The notes under the pieces are model-generated. The model had not been told where the DNA came from. It made no database searches and was given only the letters and a program-made list of their open reading frames with translations. Below are positions 13,101 to 25,007 of a stretch of 64,000 nucleotides of DNA, piece after piece. Every line of letters starts with the position of its first letter. The first letter of the stretch is position 1. The position numbers and the translations under genes are program-made. Source of the stretch: Azadirachta indica (Eukaryota > Streptophyta > Magnoliopsida > Sapindales > Meliaceae); the NCBI GenBank assembly GCA_022749755.1, contig CM040452.1, positions 23,450,773 to 23,514,772 on the forward strand. Direction: 5' to 3'.

Positions 13101-15482
13101 ACACTAAGAAATCAATGTAAAGCTCAGGTTTTGCAATAAGCATCGGTCACTCCTGAAAAAGAAAGCCAATAAGTTTGAGCACTGCTTGCCTTCTCAAGAT
13201 CTCCATATACAAGAAAAGTAAAAAATGTGAAGATATGCAACCACAATAAATAATATACCTGAGCGTCTCCACTGGAACTAGATGGTGACTGGCTAGACGT
13301 TGAATCTGAGTTAGCACTTGTCTGTGGTGGAGTTGACTTGTTAGAGGCTGGCTGTACCCATAACCGGGAACATAGAGACCCAGTCCCTAGATTTATTGAC
13401 CTCTCTAGGTTTTCAATATGGTCTTGAGAATCATCGTAAACATTATTCAAATCAATGTTACTCATCTTGCTCCTCCCAAAAGTAGCCTCCAGTTCATTTG
13501 CTTTGGCAGAAAGGCTGTCTCTTGATGGAAATGCCTCCTTGGACTGGCAACCCAATAGACCTTGTACAATTCCACTCCGAGCATCATGAGCAGCTATTCT
13601 CTTTTGTATCAAATCAGAAGCAGGTACAGACCCACTCTGGCCAACAGACCTCAGAGGGTCTGAGAATCTGATGCAATGATCTATCATACTGGCTGAAGCA
13701 GAAGATCTAACAGGTTCAGGACCAGTTGAAACCACATCTGACACCTTTTCTACATTCCCGTTAGATGTCCCGGCATTTAGCAAACCTTGAGATCCTTGCA
13801 GCAATCCAGATATGTTTCTTACATTATTTGTACCAACTACACCAGCAAGGTTCCTGAACAGATGAGAAAGCAGATCCTGATCCTTTGTTTGATCAGAATT
13901 GTTTGCTGCAATTCAGAGATGCAGTAGGACGAGATTAAGATATAAGATTATTACAGGATGAGGGACATTTACCAAGACAAATCATCCTTAAGTATCCTAC
14001 ATCATTTAGTACAGAACATACAAAAATTGAGATAAAAGAATTATACCAGGAAACTGTGACTACCAAGGAAGTCATAATCATGAAGCACAAAGATCACAAA
14101 TCAAGGACAAGAAATTACTAAATTACATTTCAAGGAATCATTACTGCAAATTCCACTCCAAGAAATTGCAACCAAATTGTGGAACAAAATAGCAGATAGG
14201 AAAGACTAATATCAAGTCTAAGCTCATGCTTCCCAATTTTCATTAGTTCAGCCTAAAATAATAGCATGTCACAATTTTTATGGAAAGAAGATCATGTGAA
14301 CCAGTCAAAGACTTGTCAAGCATCCTCACCCAATTTTCAGCTGGTTACATTATACTTAGACAAACAGAGTTTTCATGGAGCCACAGTGCTCAATGACTTG
14401 ATATATAATCATTTAAGCAGAATAACACAATCACACGGATATCATTCGCAACCTATTTACATGATTAGAGTGTCTCCATAAAGCAGAAAAGTAAAGCATC
14501 AGCACATCAAATACTTACAGTGCATGTTTGCAAGAATTCTCAGCAGACTAATCAATAGATAACTACTGCCTCTTTCATCATTCAGGGAGCCTCCACTGAC
14601 TACATTGTCAGGATGCGTTTTCCTTCTTCGTTTATTATGACCAGCCAAACGCCTCCGACAACTTCTCTTCCCTTCATCAAACTCTTGAAGAACATGAAAC
14701 CTGCCCATAAGTATAACCAAGTTGCATCTAACTGGAGAAATATAAAGGACTTTTCTATCACAACAACTAATGCTGGATTACTCGAATTTAGACAGATATT
14801 GCAGGTCGAGTACAACTAATTCTGTTTCGTTCTACCTCATGCTCAGTAAATTCATGTCTAAGAAAGCAACTATTAATCATATTAGCAGTGCACTCACCTG
14901 CTACACTGCTGGCAGAACCTCTGCATAACATTTCCGACAAGTGCTTTAGTTGCCTTTGAATGCATATCACAAACCTTATGTCGCCGGTGGTAATCCTTGG
15001 CATTGCTGAGATCAGCCCTACAATCCTCCACCTGACAAACAGCACGACTCACAGCACTCCCAACAATCTTAGTCTTCTTCCCACTCTTTACATCACCATC
15101 GACCACAGGGTAAACCTGCCCACCAAGGTTTAAATTAAGCGAACCCACTTCATCATTATTCAATTCTTCATCTTCAACAACCACGACCCTCCTCCTCTTC
15201 TCCAATTCTCTCTTCCCTTTCTCATCCAACATTGTTATCCTCCGAACAAGATGATGAACTATTTGACCGACCCCCATTTGCAGGTATTTCAGGCCCAACA
15301 GGAAATAACTGCCTATTTCTACAATCTGATGGTACAGAATTCAATGGACTAGCAGTAAAAAGATCGCCGTCCCATTTCCAATCATTCAAATCCCATTCCA
15401 AGCTCCTTTTACCAACAGCTTTTAAATCGGATACCACCGGCCCATATAAATTTTTAACCTTACCTCCAAATTTAGCCTCCAT
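10142..15482 (-). CDS. SPL1: SQUAMOSA promoter-binding-like transcription factor, SPL1/SPL12 type (frameshift in exon 1)
   Basis: Large SBP-box factor that binds GTAC-core promoters; Arabidopsis SPL1/SPL12 act in heat tolerance of inflorescences. Exons: 14898-15482, 14519-14700, 13259-13905, 12832-12906, 12634-12741, 12383-12500, 12070-12211, 11825-11966, 10844-11482, 10142-10582; about 1025 aa, as usual for this clade. The SBP domain (zinc-binding Cys/His from AVCQVEDC to FCQQCSR, then [13 protein letters not shown] as NLS) is split at the conserved intron after CSR. Then come a Ser-rich middle, the AHA-like acidic N-terminus [15 protein letters not shown], ankyrin-like [13 protein letters not shown], and a C-terminal membrane segment ([18 protein letters not shown]). 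The ATG at 15482 (MEAKFGG) matches family starts. In exon 1 the frame breaks at about 15223-15232: TGA follows 86 codons and the SBP frame resumes one frame over. Confidence 0.92.
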
Positions 15483-18389
15483 TGATTTAGATTCCACAAA
15501 AGCCAGAGAATCAAAATAACCAGATTCCAATCCAACCAACACCAGCACCAATGAACCAAAAGAAAAAAAAACAATACCAAACAAAAAAGACAAACTTTTT
15601 CTATACTCTAGCAGCTTAAATACAAAGAAATACCCCAAAACCTTTCATAATCATCGTCCTCTCTATGTCCCAGATAACCCAAAAACTGCTCACGAAAACA
15701 TTCACTGATCCAAACGAGAGCTGCCCATATGCTCAAAACCCCAAAATTACCCGCTAGTCAAACTCCTAACCTGAAAAGCAATTAAAAAAACTCCGAAACC
15801 AAGACCCCAGAATTCCATTACTTGAAAGTTACAAAATTTACACGATAACGAAACTCAAAACAACAACTTAAAAAGCACACAACTTTACACAAGATTAGTG
15901 AACAAAAAATAGGAAAACTTGCCGAAAGTTTGAAGAATTTGCCAGCTGCTGCAGCTTCTAAGCTTAGAAAACCGTAAAGCTCACCGGAAACAACAGATAG
16001 CAACAGAAGAAGGTGAGGAAATTTAGGAAAAAGTAAGGAAAGAGAGAGAGTTTTTATGTGATATAAATGGGGTTTCAGTGGTAAGAAAGAGTAGTACACT
16101 TTATTATTTATTTTATTGACGCAACCTTTTGGAATCTAAGCCCCACACACCGTGTCTCTAGCTCTCGACACTGTTAAATGCCAAATTGGCAATGGGTTAT
16201 ACATGTGTTAACACCTCATTGGCGGAATCCTTAACTGTTTGTCTGTCTTGTTGGGTTAAATTGTTTTCACCATCCCAGTTCTGTACTTGCAACATCTCAC
16301 CTGACTTCTGTTTTCACTCTCATGTTAGGCAAAGTTACAGTATGAGACTGCGCTTTACACGTTGCTGACACGTTTTCGGGTTTCTATTGGTTTCTTCGCC
16401 GTTGCCTTGCGAGTTTGTTTTCCTAGTCTCTACGGGCAGGTGAACGCTGATCGCGGTAAAAATTGTTTACTGTCGGAAAAATTATAATACAGTCCTAAAT
16501 GTTTCTAAAATTTCACTTCATTCTTAAAACAAAAAAAAATAGGTTTGATACTTTTACATAAACGTTCCAAATATTTCTCTTTTATTTCAGTTTAGTCCTC
16601 AGAAAATCGAAAGAATAGGAAGGTAATAGAGTATTCGTGTGTATTAAGTGTGGTTTTTTTTTTTTTTTTTTTTTTTTAACACTCTTCATATTTCATTTCG
16701 GGTAAATTCTAAGCTGTATTATAGAGTAACGAATAAATCATGTAGTAAAGTGAAGTTGGCCGGAAAGTAGAGAAAATAAATGTGAAAAGAAGTTAAAATA
16801 TTAAGAATATTTTAAAAAGCAGTATCAAATCAATCACGTTAGTAAGGTGAACATAATGTTTATAAATAACCTGAAAATGATTAGGAAGCAAACTACTAAA
16901 GTGGACTTTTCCTTGAGCAGCATGTAAAAGCACATATATGATATAAATAACCTGAAAATGATTGCGGTAATTTTTTGTTGAATTTTTCTGTGGGTAAAGC
17001 TCCAATCAGAGAGGAATCTAGACAAAGCAGATTGAGACCATTCAACTGAGTGGAGCCCTCATTTCTGAATTATGACCATTCTTAATTGCTTGATTATGAG
17101 GTGGGTTTTGTCATTCTTGGTACCAAGTCTAAACTACTGTGGGGACAAAGTTTGGCTCCTGGATACAGTATAGAGCATTTAATAATTTCAGCTAAACTTG
17201 TACTACCAACATTAATTAATAAAAAAATCATTCAGTTCAGAAGAACAAAAGCTGAAAGATTATACAAATTCCTAAACCAAACTAATGGACACTGTGAAAG
17301 TCAAGAAGATGAACCAAACGAGGGTATTGTAAAATCAGATTTTGATGAGATTTGATTCTTGGTCAAAAGATGACATATTACAAGAAGATTACACTTAAAC
17401 GAAAGCAATTAGCTGTATACATCCAATCTATGTGTCAGAAAATCTGTCTTCAGAATCGAATGTGATTCATTAAGTTAACAATATATGCAGTAAGTTTTTG
17501 TAGACAGTGGTTTGGGATAAATGGGTGAAATCAATTGTTGCGGGAAAAACAACTTTTACAAGTTTGTCTTGAAAGGGAAAGAACAAAATAGTGTAGTAAT
17601 TGACAGGCGAGGTGGGGGTTCCAAAATGAGTTAAAATTGTACCAAAACCCACAGAGAAGAAATGGGGTTTTTGTTGGTACATTTCATTTAGTGATTCCAT
17701 TTTGCGAAGGGGGGAAAGCAGAAAAAGGATAGAAGAAGATAAGAACATATCCTTATAGTAAAAGAAAAAGTCTAGATGCCTCAAAAACTTAGCCAATTGA
17801 GTTCTATCTTAATTTATGGACCCTACAAATTGCTTGTAGGTACGAAAAAACTTGGGTCATATGACTCCATGAACCATGATGAATGTTTTACTTCACAGTT
17901 TTAAGTTGTTTTCTTCTAAAAATAAATAAAAAAAAACAGATAACTAATACCGTAAATAATGAGTAGTAGTTAGGAGATCTTTCGACTTCATAACTAGTTT
18001 ATAAATACAGATCAATTTCAGTATTTTTAAGATAAAAATTCGATATATATACAGCGTCGTTAGAGTTTTAAATTATATTTGGAGTACTGTTTCTTTTTTT
18101 TTTTTTTTTTTGCATATACTATATAGCAAGCAAAATAAAGTTGTATATATAGCTCTAAACAGTATTGCAGAATACCAGTTTTAAATAAATGATGTTATTT
18201 TACAAAAAAATGTATAAATAAATTAGTAAAATGCACTGGTGTTGGGTAAGGTTGGGAGAGAAGGGACCAACTGGGTAAAACAATAGAACCCTAAAGTAAA
18301 AGGTCAGAAACCCTAAAAAAGGGCAAGAGAAAACTTTTTTTTTTTTTTTTTGAGGGGTGGTTTGGTACATAGAAATGATTTGAAGCACT

Positions 18390-18394
18390 GTGTG

Positions 18395-18430
<36 letters not shown>
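18390..18430. repeat. Compound (TG)n-(TA)n microsatellite
   Basis: About five TG units (18390-18400) followed by about 14 TA units up to 18430. Confidence 0.9.
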
Positions 18431-18432
<2 letters not shown>

Positions 18433-18802
18433 AAATATTAATATATGGTCCCTGCAGACCAAATGGTTGGCAGCTCATGTGAATGGTATGGAAGGATGGA
18501 GCCTGTTGAGGAATATGGACCAATTGTACATTAACAGCAATGTCCTACTAATTTATAGCTTCTTTCTTTTTCTTTTTCTTTTTTCCATTTCTTTTGGGTT
18601 TTGGTTTTTAATAAAAATTTATTTATTTGAGGATCCAATAAACACTGGTCTCCACTACTTCACATGGAAACGGATGATAAGGTCAACTAGAAGCCACGAG
18701 ATAATGACATTGCTGCGCCCTACGAACTTGACCTAAACTAAATTAACTTTCACTCTTTTATTTTTCTTAAAGAGTTTGTTCAAATCAAGATAATTCCCCC
18801 AA

Positions 18803-18825
18803 AATAATAATAATAATAATAATAA
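18803..18825. repeat. (AAT)n trinucleotide microsatellite
   Basis: About seven to eight perfect AAT units in the SPL1-PTI1 spacer. Confidence 0.9.
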
Positions 18826-19693
18826 AATGCTGTAAATGAATTAGGGTATGATTTGGAATCGAGATGCTATGATTATATATTGTTATTTATTAAATAAATG
18901 AGTGATCTGTAAATATTAATTTTTCAATAAGTAATATTTTTTCACTAACATTCTTATAAATAAAAGATCCAAAATAATGCATTTAATTTGACGGCTCTAT
19001 TACATATATACATGTAGTCAAGGTCAACATGAAACTCAAATACTAAATTTAAAATTCTGAAGCTAATTAAACGTACAGCGTAAGAATTAAAAAAAGGGCG
19101 GTATTGATATAAATTTTTTAATAAAATACCTTTAAATAAAAGTAATTTTGTCTTTAATAGATTCTATCGATGAAAAACTTTAATCCTAATTTAGGTCACA
19201 AAATTGTTAAACAAATTATATATATCATATAGCAAAGAACACCTATATTAATTGTTCCCATTAAAAAAAAAAAAAAAAAAAAGGTATGTTAACTTGCAAC
19301 AATGATATGGGGATGAATTGAATTTGGTTATTTATTTGAGATATTAAAAAATATATATATATTTTCTTCACTTATTGCCGAACTCTTGCATCATCACCTT
19401 TATGAAAAAGCAAATGTGATTGTCTTTTCCTTTAGGTATATTCAAAATTAATTAATTTAAATAGATTTCAATACCAGTATTAAAATTAGTCATGAATTAG
19501 AGTTAATCATGTGAATGTATGCCCTCAAAGCAACTTGGGCCGCTTGAATTTTTGAAATTGAATGGGCAACGGAGAAGTTGATTTTTTCTTATCAGCATTT
19601 AAGAATTACAACAATACATGGGCATTTGGGGGCCATATTGGTCTTCTTAGATTTGTTTTGGGTCAATCCAAATAATTTATTATAATTTCATAG

Positions 19694-19695
19694 TT

Positions 19696-19764
<69 letters not shown>
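19694..19764. repeat. T12-G59 homopolymer junction (59-base poly-G)
   Basis: Twelve T (19694-19705) run directly into 59 consecutive G (19706-19764). G tracts of this length are very rare in plant chromosomes. If real, it could form stacked G-quadruplexes. It could equally be a sequencing artefact. Confidence 0.95.
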
Positions 19765-19765
<1 letters not shown>

Positions 19766-21030
19766 GTTAAATGTCAATTCAAATATCTTTTAAAAAAAAA
19801 AAAAAAAAAAAAATCAAACATTTTTTAAGATTAGATTCCCCAGTTGTATTGACCTTGGCTAGGTTATATGCTACTAATTGCCTTATTGACTTTTAGGTTT
19901 GAAGATCAAGATTTTCATTATTATTTTGAATCATAGTTTAAGGAATCATTTATATAGGCTTTACCTATAGTAACACTTGCACAAAACAAATATGAAATTT
20001 ACAAATAAACAATATTTAATTGAAAACCTAATCAATTGTACCCAAATTGGAAACAGAAGAATTAATCAATTCAATCATTAGAAGATTATTTTCTTTTTCT
20101 TTTCTTTTTTTTTTGGAGTGTAAAATGATATGTTTGTAATTTTAATTTATTTGTCTCATTCGGCATAACTTGGTGGTGGTGGACCGGTGTATTAAATAGT
20201 TTTATTTGTTATATGTAATATTTTTCAGGTTCGGGTTTAGTAAGAAATATAATGGGGTAACTGATGTTGGTTATGGGCATCAAGGCCCAGCCCAGCAAGA
20301 ATTGGATACGGAGAGAATTTCTATTCAAATGGGTAAAGTCAGGCCCAGTAAAATGACTTCATGCGCACGTGGACAAGACGTGAAAGTTAAAACAAAAGGA
20401 AATTTATACAAAAACACGACAAGTCAAAGATTTTGCATAGGGGGAAAAAGGAAATGCTCTCATTTAGGATAAAAAATAAATATTTTTTACGTAGTTAGAC
20501 TAAGTTAATTATTATTTTTTTATAGGTAGTTAGGAAAGAAATAAGAAATTTGTTGTTTGTGATAAGTGCAATCCAGGTGGGGATTCAATGACAGCTAATT
20601 CCAGCAAAAGGATACTCTCTTTTTGAGTAAGTAATACGAATGAATCAATCACTGCCCTTTTCTTCTTCCTCCCTCTCATCACTGTTGTTAATTGCCAAGT
20701 GCCAACCAGCTTCAATCATTTACTTTTATTCTGTTTTTGCTTCTTTTCTTTCTGCTTTTCCATTTTCTTCCTCTTTCTCTGTCTGGATCCAAAACCACAC
20801 TCAGGCACGAGCTCTGCTCATTTACCAGACGGAGGACGAGACATAAAACAAAATATTTATCACTAAAAAATTAAATTTACAATGAACAAGAATTAAACTG
20901 TCTTCTAAAATTACACAAATCTGTTATTTTGCATTAAAAAATCAGTGACTGAGCACGAAGCAACCATCCCCATCCCAGCCGCCCAAGGGCGGAAGAAGAA
21001 TAATATAAACCAACACAAATGGAAATGGCA

Positions 21031-21066
21031 TTGGCATTGGTATTGGTATTGGTATTGGTATTGGCA
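21031..21066. repeat. Hexanucleotide microsatellite (TTGGYA)6
   Basis: Six tandem TTGGCA/TTGGTA units, C at the outer units and T in the four inner ones, upstream of the PTI1-like gene. Confidence 0.9.
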
Positions 21067-22107
21067 GGTGATGTGCAAAAAAGTGTGAGAGGATTAAAAT
21101 GCTTTCGTTCACAGAAAAAGGTCAACGATAATAAATAAATAAATAAAAACCATTGTGAAATTCAAAGAGAATTATTATTAGAGCAATCAATATAATATAA
21201 ATACAATATAAAACCCGTAATTTTCGGGTTTATCTTCTAACACAAGTCAAGCATTCAAGTACATAGACAAGCCTAACTCTCATATAAAATATCTATGAAA
21301 CTTATATGCATGGCATCTTTCTATCCTGCGCCTATCTGACCCTTCCCTGCGCACCTGACTCAGCACTTCAGTGTATCACAACTTCCTTCATCAACAGAGG
21401 TTAGAATTTTCGGTACTCTTTTCTTCTTCCAAAAAGTTTTTGAGTTTCTGGTTCTGCTCGTGTCTTTATCACTTGTTTTGTTGTTTTAATGATTTGTTTA
21501 TGTGGTTTTTTTTTTTTTTCGTTTTTGTTGTATTCGTTTGTTTGCAGAGGAAAGAAACTCAAGTCAATGATAGAATAAAAACAACGATTTTTTTTTTTGT
21601 TTTTTTGTGTTTTATTATTCTCTGGTTTCTGTTTCATATGAATAACGATCGTAAATGGAAGAATTGTTGGATAAATTTTCTTTCTTGTTTTTGATTGATG
21701 AACTACTAGCTTGACACACAATGAAAAAAGAAAAAAGGTAAGAATAAGGTTTATTATATGAAATTTTGAGGTTTTTTCTTTTAATATTTAAATTTAATCA
21801 TGATTCGTGTTCCATGAACACAACTGAAGAAATAGAACAAAGTTTCTAACCCGGGTTGGCATTTGAAAATGGTTTGATTCAGTAAAGGGAAAGATTGCTC
21901 TGAATTTTGATTCAGTTTGGCAACTCTTTTCTGGAGTTTGAAAAGTTTTGAGCAAGTGAACTTTGTTGATGATGATGCATTTTTGAAACTGTTATTTAAT
22001 GTAATTACTTGGTAATTACACAATTTGATTTTCATTATATACATTATATGCAGTTAAAAACAATACTTAGGCTAATCCAGTGCTTCATTTTCTGAGGAGA
22101 AACAATC

Positions 22108-23911
22108 ATGAGCTGCTTTGGCTGTTGTGAAGAAGATGATTTTCGTAAAGCTTCTGAAAGTGGGCCATATATGCCGAATAGCTCAGCAAATAATGCTGGA
22201 GGTTACTATGCGAAAGAAGCTCCGCCTAGAGAAACAAAAACCATAAATATCCAACCTATAGCTGTCCCTGCTATTCCAGTAGATGAGCTGAAGGAGAAAA
22301 CAGATAATTTTGGTTCAAGTTCTTTAATTGGCGAGGGGTCATATGGAAGAGTATATTTTGGTGTTCTAAAAAGTGGGCAAGCTGCAGCTGTCAAGAAGTT
22401 GGATTCCAGTAAGCAACCGGACCAAGAATTTCTAGCCCAGGTTCAGACTCTGATAATGCATTGTCTTCATTTCTTCTACTTCGCTGTACTGTGTGCTGCT
22501 TTCAGATTTAGATTAAATTGTTTCCATGTAACTTAATAGGTCTCCATGGTATCAAGACTTAAACATGAGAATGTTGTCGAGCTCATTGGTTACTGTGTTG
22601 AAGGCCCTCTTCGCATCCTTGCCTATGAGCATGCTTCTAAAGGATCTCTTCATGACATTCTTCATGGTAAGTTTTTCTTTGTTTTTGAACCTCAGGTAGT
22701 GACGCTAGTAAAGAACATTATAGATTCCTTGTTTTGAGGATTATTCTTTCCTCTCCTTGGTAATGCAATTAACATTTTTCGATTGTGTATATAGGAAAGA
22801 AGGGAGTGAAAGGAGCAGAGCCGGGTCCAGTCCTCTCATGGGCACAAAGAGTTAAGATTGCTGTAGGAGCAGCAAGAGGACTTGAATATCTACATGAAAA
22901 GGCAGAGCCTTGTATCATTCATCGTAATATAAAGTCCAGCAATGTACTACTTTTCAATGATGATGTTGCTAAGATTTCTGATTTTGATTTGTCAAATCAA
23001 GCTCCAGATGCAGCAGCACGTCTTCATTCCACACGTGTGCTGGGAACCTTTGGTTATCATGCTCCAGAGTAAGCTCATCTCATGCTGTTCAAAGTTTTAG
23101 CTTTTCATCTTTCTTTATTAGTATCCAAAGATATTAAATCTTCAAATTCATAATGTTTCATCATGTGCAATCACAAGTTAGATAAATAGAAGGCAAGATT
23201 ATTTGTGAACTACATGGAGACTTTGAATCTTAACTATGCCTATTGTCTTCCTTTTACTTATTTATTTATCAAGCACCTAGAAATGCTTTTCCCTAACATC
23301 CGGACCTTCAATGGCAGATACGCTATGACAGGACAAATGAGTTCAAAGGGTGATGTTTATAGCTTTGGTGTTGTCCTGCTGGAACTCTTAACGGGGCGGA
23401 AGCCTGTTGATCATACTCTGCCACGTGGACAGCAGAGCCTTGTAACATGGGTACCAACTTCATCTCATTTTCTTTCTTCATCATCTTCAAAACATTGTTA
23501 GGTCATATTTCAAAGCTTTCATTCAAGTTGATGCTTGTATAATTACTGAATTGTTTTAGGCAACACCAAAACTCAGTGAAGATAAGGTGAAGCAGTGTGT
23601 TGATGCTAAACTAAATGGAAAGTACCCTCCCAAGGCAGTTGCGAAGGTAGCAAAGATGAATTTATTAAGCAATGAAAATCTTCAATAGTGTTACCGTTTT
23701 GAAGTTTGCCTTTCTGATACTTATTTTGTAGTGGATATTTCTCTTTTCTGCAAATATTTTTAACCAATTCTCGATTTTAATGTCCTGGAAACAGATGGCT
23801 GCTGTTGCTGCCTTATGTGTGCAATACGAAGCTGATTTTCGACCAAATATGAGTATCGTAGTCAAAGCTCTCCAGCCTCTGCTGAACGCTCGTTCAGGAC
23901 CCCCTCAATGA
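22108..23911 (+). CDS. PTI1: PTI1-like receptor-like cytoplasmic kinase with HRN catalytic loop
   Basis: Membrane-associated cytoplasmic kinase of the PTI1 family (Pto-interacting 1; Arabidopsis PTI1s act below the ROS-responsive AGC kinase OXI1). Exons: 22108-22440, 22540-22666, 22795-23068, 23318-23450, 23560-23646, 23795-23911; 356 aa, normal for the family, with all junctions in phase. The N-terminal MSCFGCC is typical of S-acylation. Motifs are glycine loop [11 protein letters not shown] (about 75-85), ATP lysine AAAVKK (K96), FGYHAPEYAMTGQ, and C-terminal [14 protein letters not shown]. The metal motif is DFD rather than DFG, which is normal in this family. The catalytic loop reads HRNIKSSN: codon AAT at 22926-22928 puts Asn198 where the family has the catalytic-base Asp, so the protein as written is predicted to be catalytically impaired. 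Confidence 0.93.
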
Positions 23912-25007
23912 ACCATCACAAAACTTGTGAATCTTCCCAAATATTTGTTACTCATTTGCCATTAAAATTTGTTTTATGTAAATGAGTGAAAACAGGATAT
24001 ATTTTTTCAGGTTTATCAGAATTTTCCTTTGTATTTACATTGAATTCTCATATATATTCAATTATGCAAGTGACAGATAAACTTCCTTCATCCTTCTAGG
24101 TTGTTATAGATTCTTAGTTGCGTAGTATTTTAACCTTCATGGTTTGTGTTGAATAATTGAGAGGGAGACTTTAATACAGTTCATGGCACGTACTCAGTAG
24201 CCTTGGAAGGCGCATGCAGAAAATGAGAGGGATTTTCTATGTCAAATGACTGGCTTGCTTCTTTATTTCAGCACGTTATTAGTACAGGCAATGCTTTGTC
24301 TGAAAGACAATGTTGATAATACAATGCCACCAAGCCAAATCCAACATGTGCTAAACCCAAGAACTAAACTTTATTTTTTTTTGTTGTCATACCTATTTAA
24401 GTAGATTCCATACTAGTAGAATTGTTATTATTAACAATAATAATAATAATAATATATTCAAGCAATATGAAAAAATTAAAAAGCTTTTAGCAGAAACTCT
24501 TACACCCAGGAAAGAAGCCAAATCAAACCTACGCAGAAGACGGCTCTCTGTGAATATAGGGGCTATGGAGGTCAAGGTGCAAAACAGACAAGTGGATAAA
24601 CATGCAAACTCAGAAATAAAATTTTTGATTATCTTCTATTCTAGCCACTAGGGCAATTTAGCAAAAACATCACTCACTAGGAAATAAGAACCTAAAAACC
24701 AAAAGTAACTTCTTCTTTTTTCTTTTTCTTTAAATATATTTAAGAAAAGAGTCCCACAAAAAAACTGTACAGTGTAAAACTACTACCCATTAGCAAAGTC
24801 CTAAGAGTAACGCAACTTTCAGATACAACTCATTTTCTCTTCAGCATGCAGATATCAGAAACCAAATGGACTATTTGACTTCCCTCAATCAAACAGCTCA
24901 ATTCCTTCATTATCTGGCTGGTTGTCCCAAGACTTTGGAAGGTTGAAAGAATGCAAGAAATAACATTGCATTTATATGCGAATTCTACAAATGACTTGGG
25001 CCAACAT
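23912..25007. other. Convergent 3' spacer between two kinase genes
   Basis: Holds the two 3' UTRs of convergent genes and AT-rich filler, including an (AAT)n run near 24430-24452. No coding evidence. Confidence 0.6.

Larger units (their letters stand above)
15483..22107. other. Long gene-poor spacer (divergent SPL1 and PTI1 promoters)
   Basis: About 6.6 kb between two divergent genes. The SPL1 leader probably occupies the first 550 bp (pyrimidine-rich in sense, CTCTCTC at 16038-16050), and the PTI1 leader with its own intron probably begins near 21.36 kb. The rest is AT-rich, with poly-T/poly-A tracts, microsatellites and a poly-G tract listed separately. No open frame here shows protein-family resemblance. 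Confidence 0.6.

Noticed and set aside
16480..16620. CAGTCCTAAATG/TTTAGTCCTCAG words resembling the 32-kb element's ends
   Set aside because: Too short and without a matching opposite arm to call an element.
20206..20472. 88-codon plus-strand open frame
   Set aside because: No family resemblance, no ATG support, AT-rich spacer; probably chance.
21031..21066. CRISPR-like repeat
   Set aside because: A plain hexanucleotide microsatellite in a plant genome, with no spacers.
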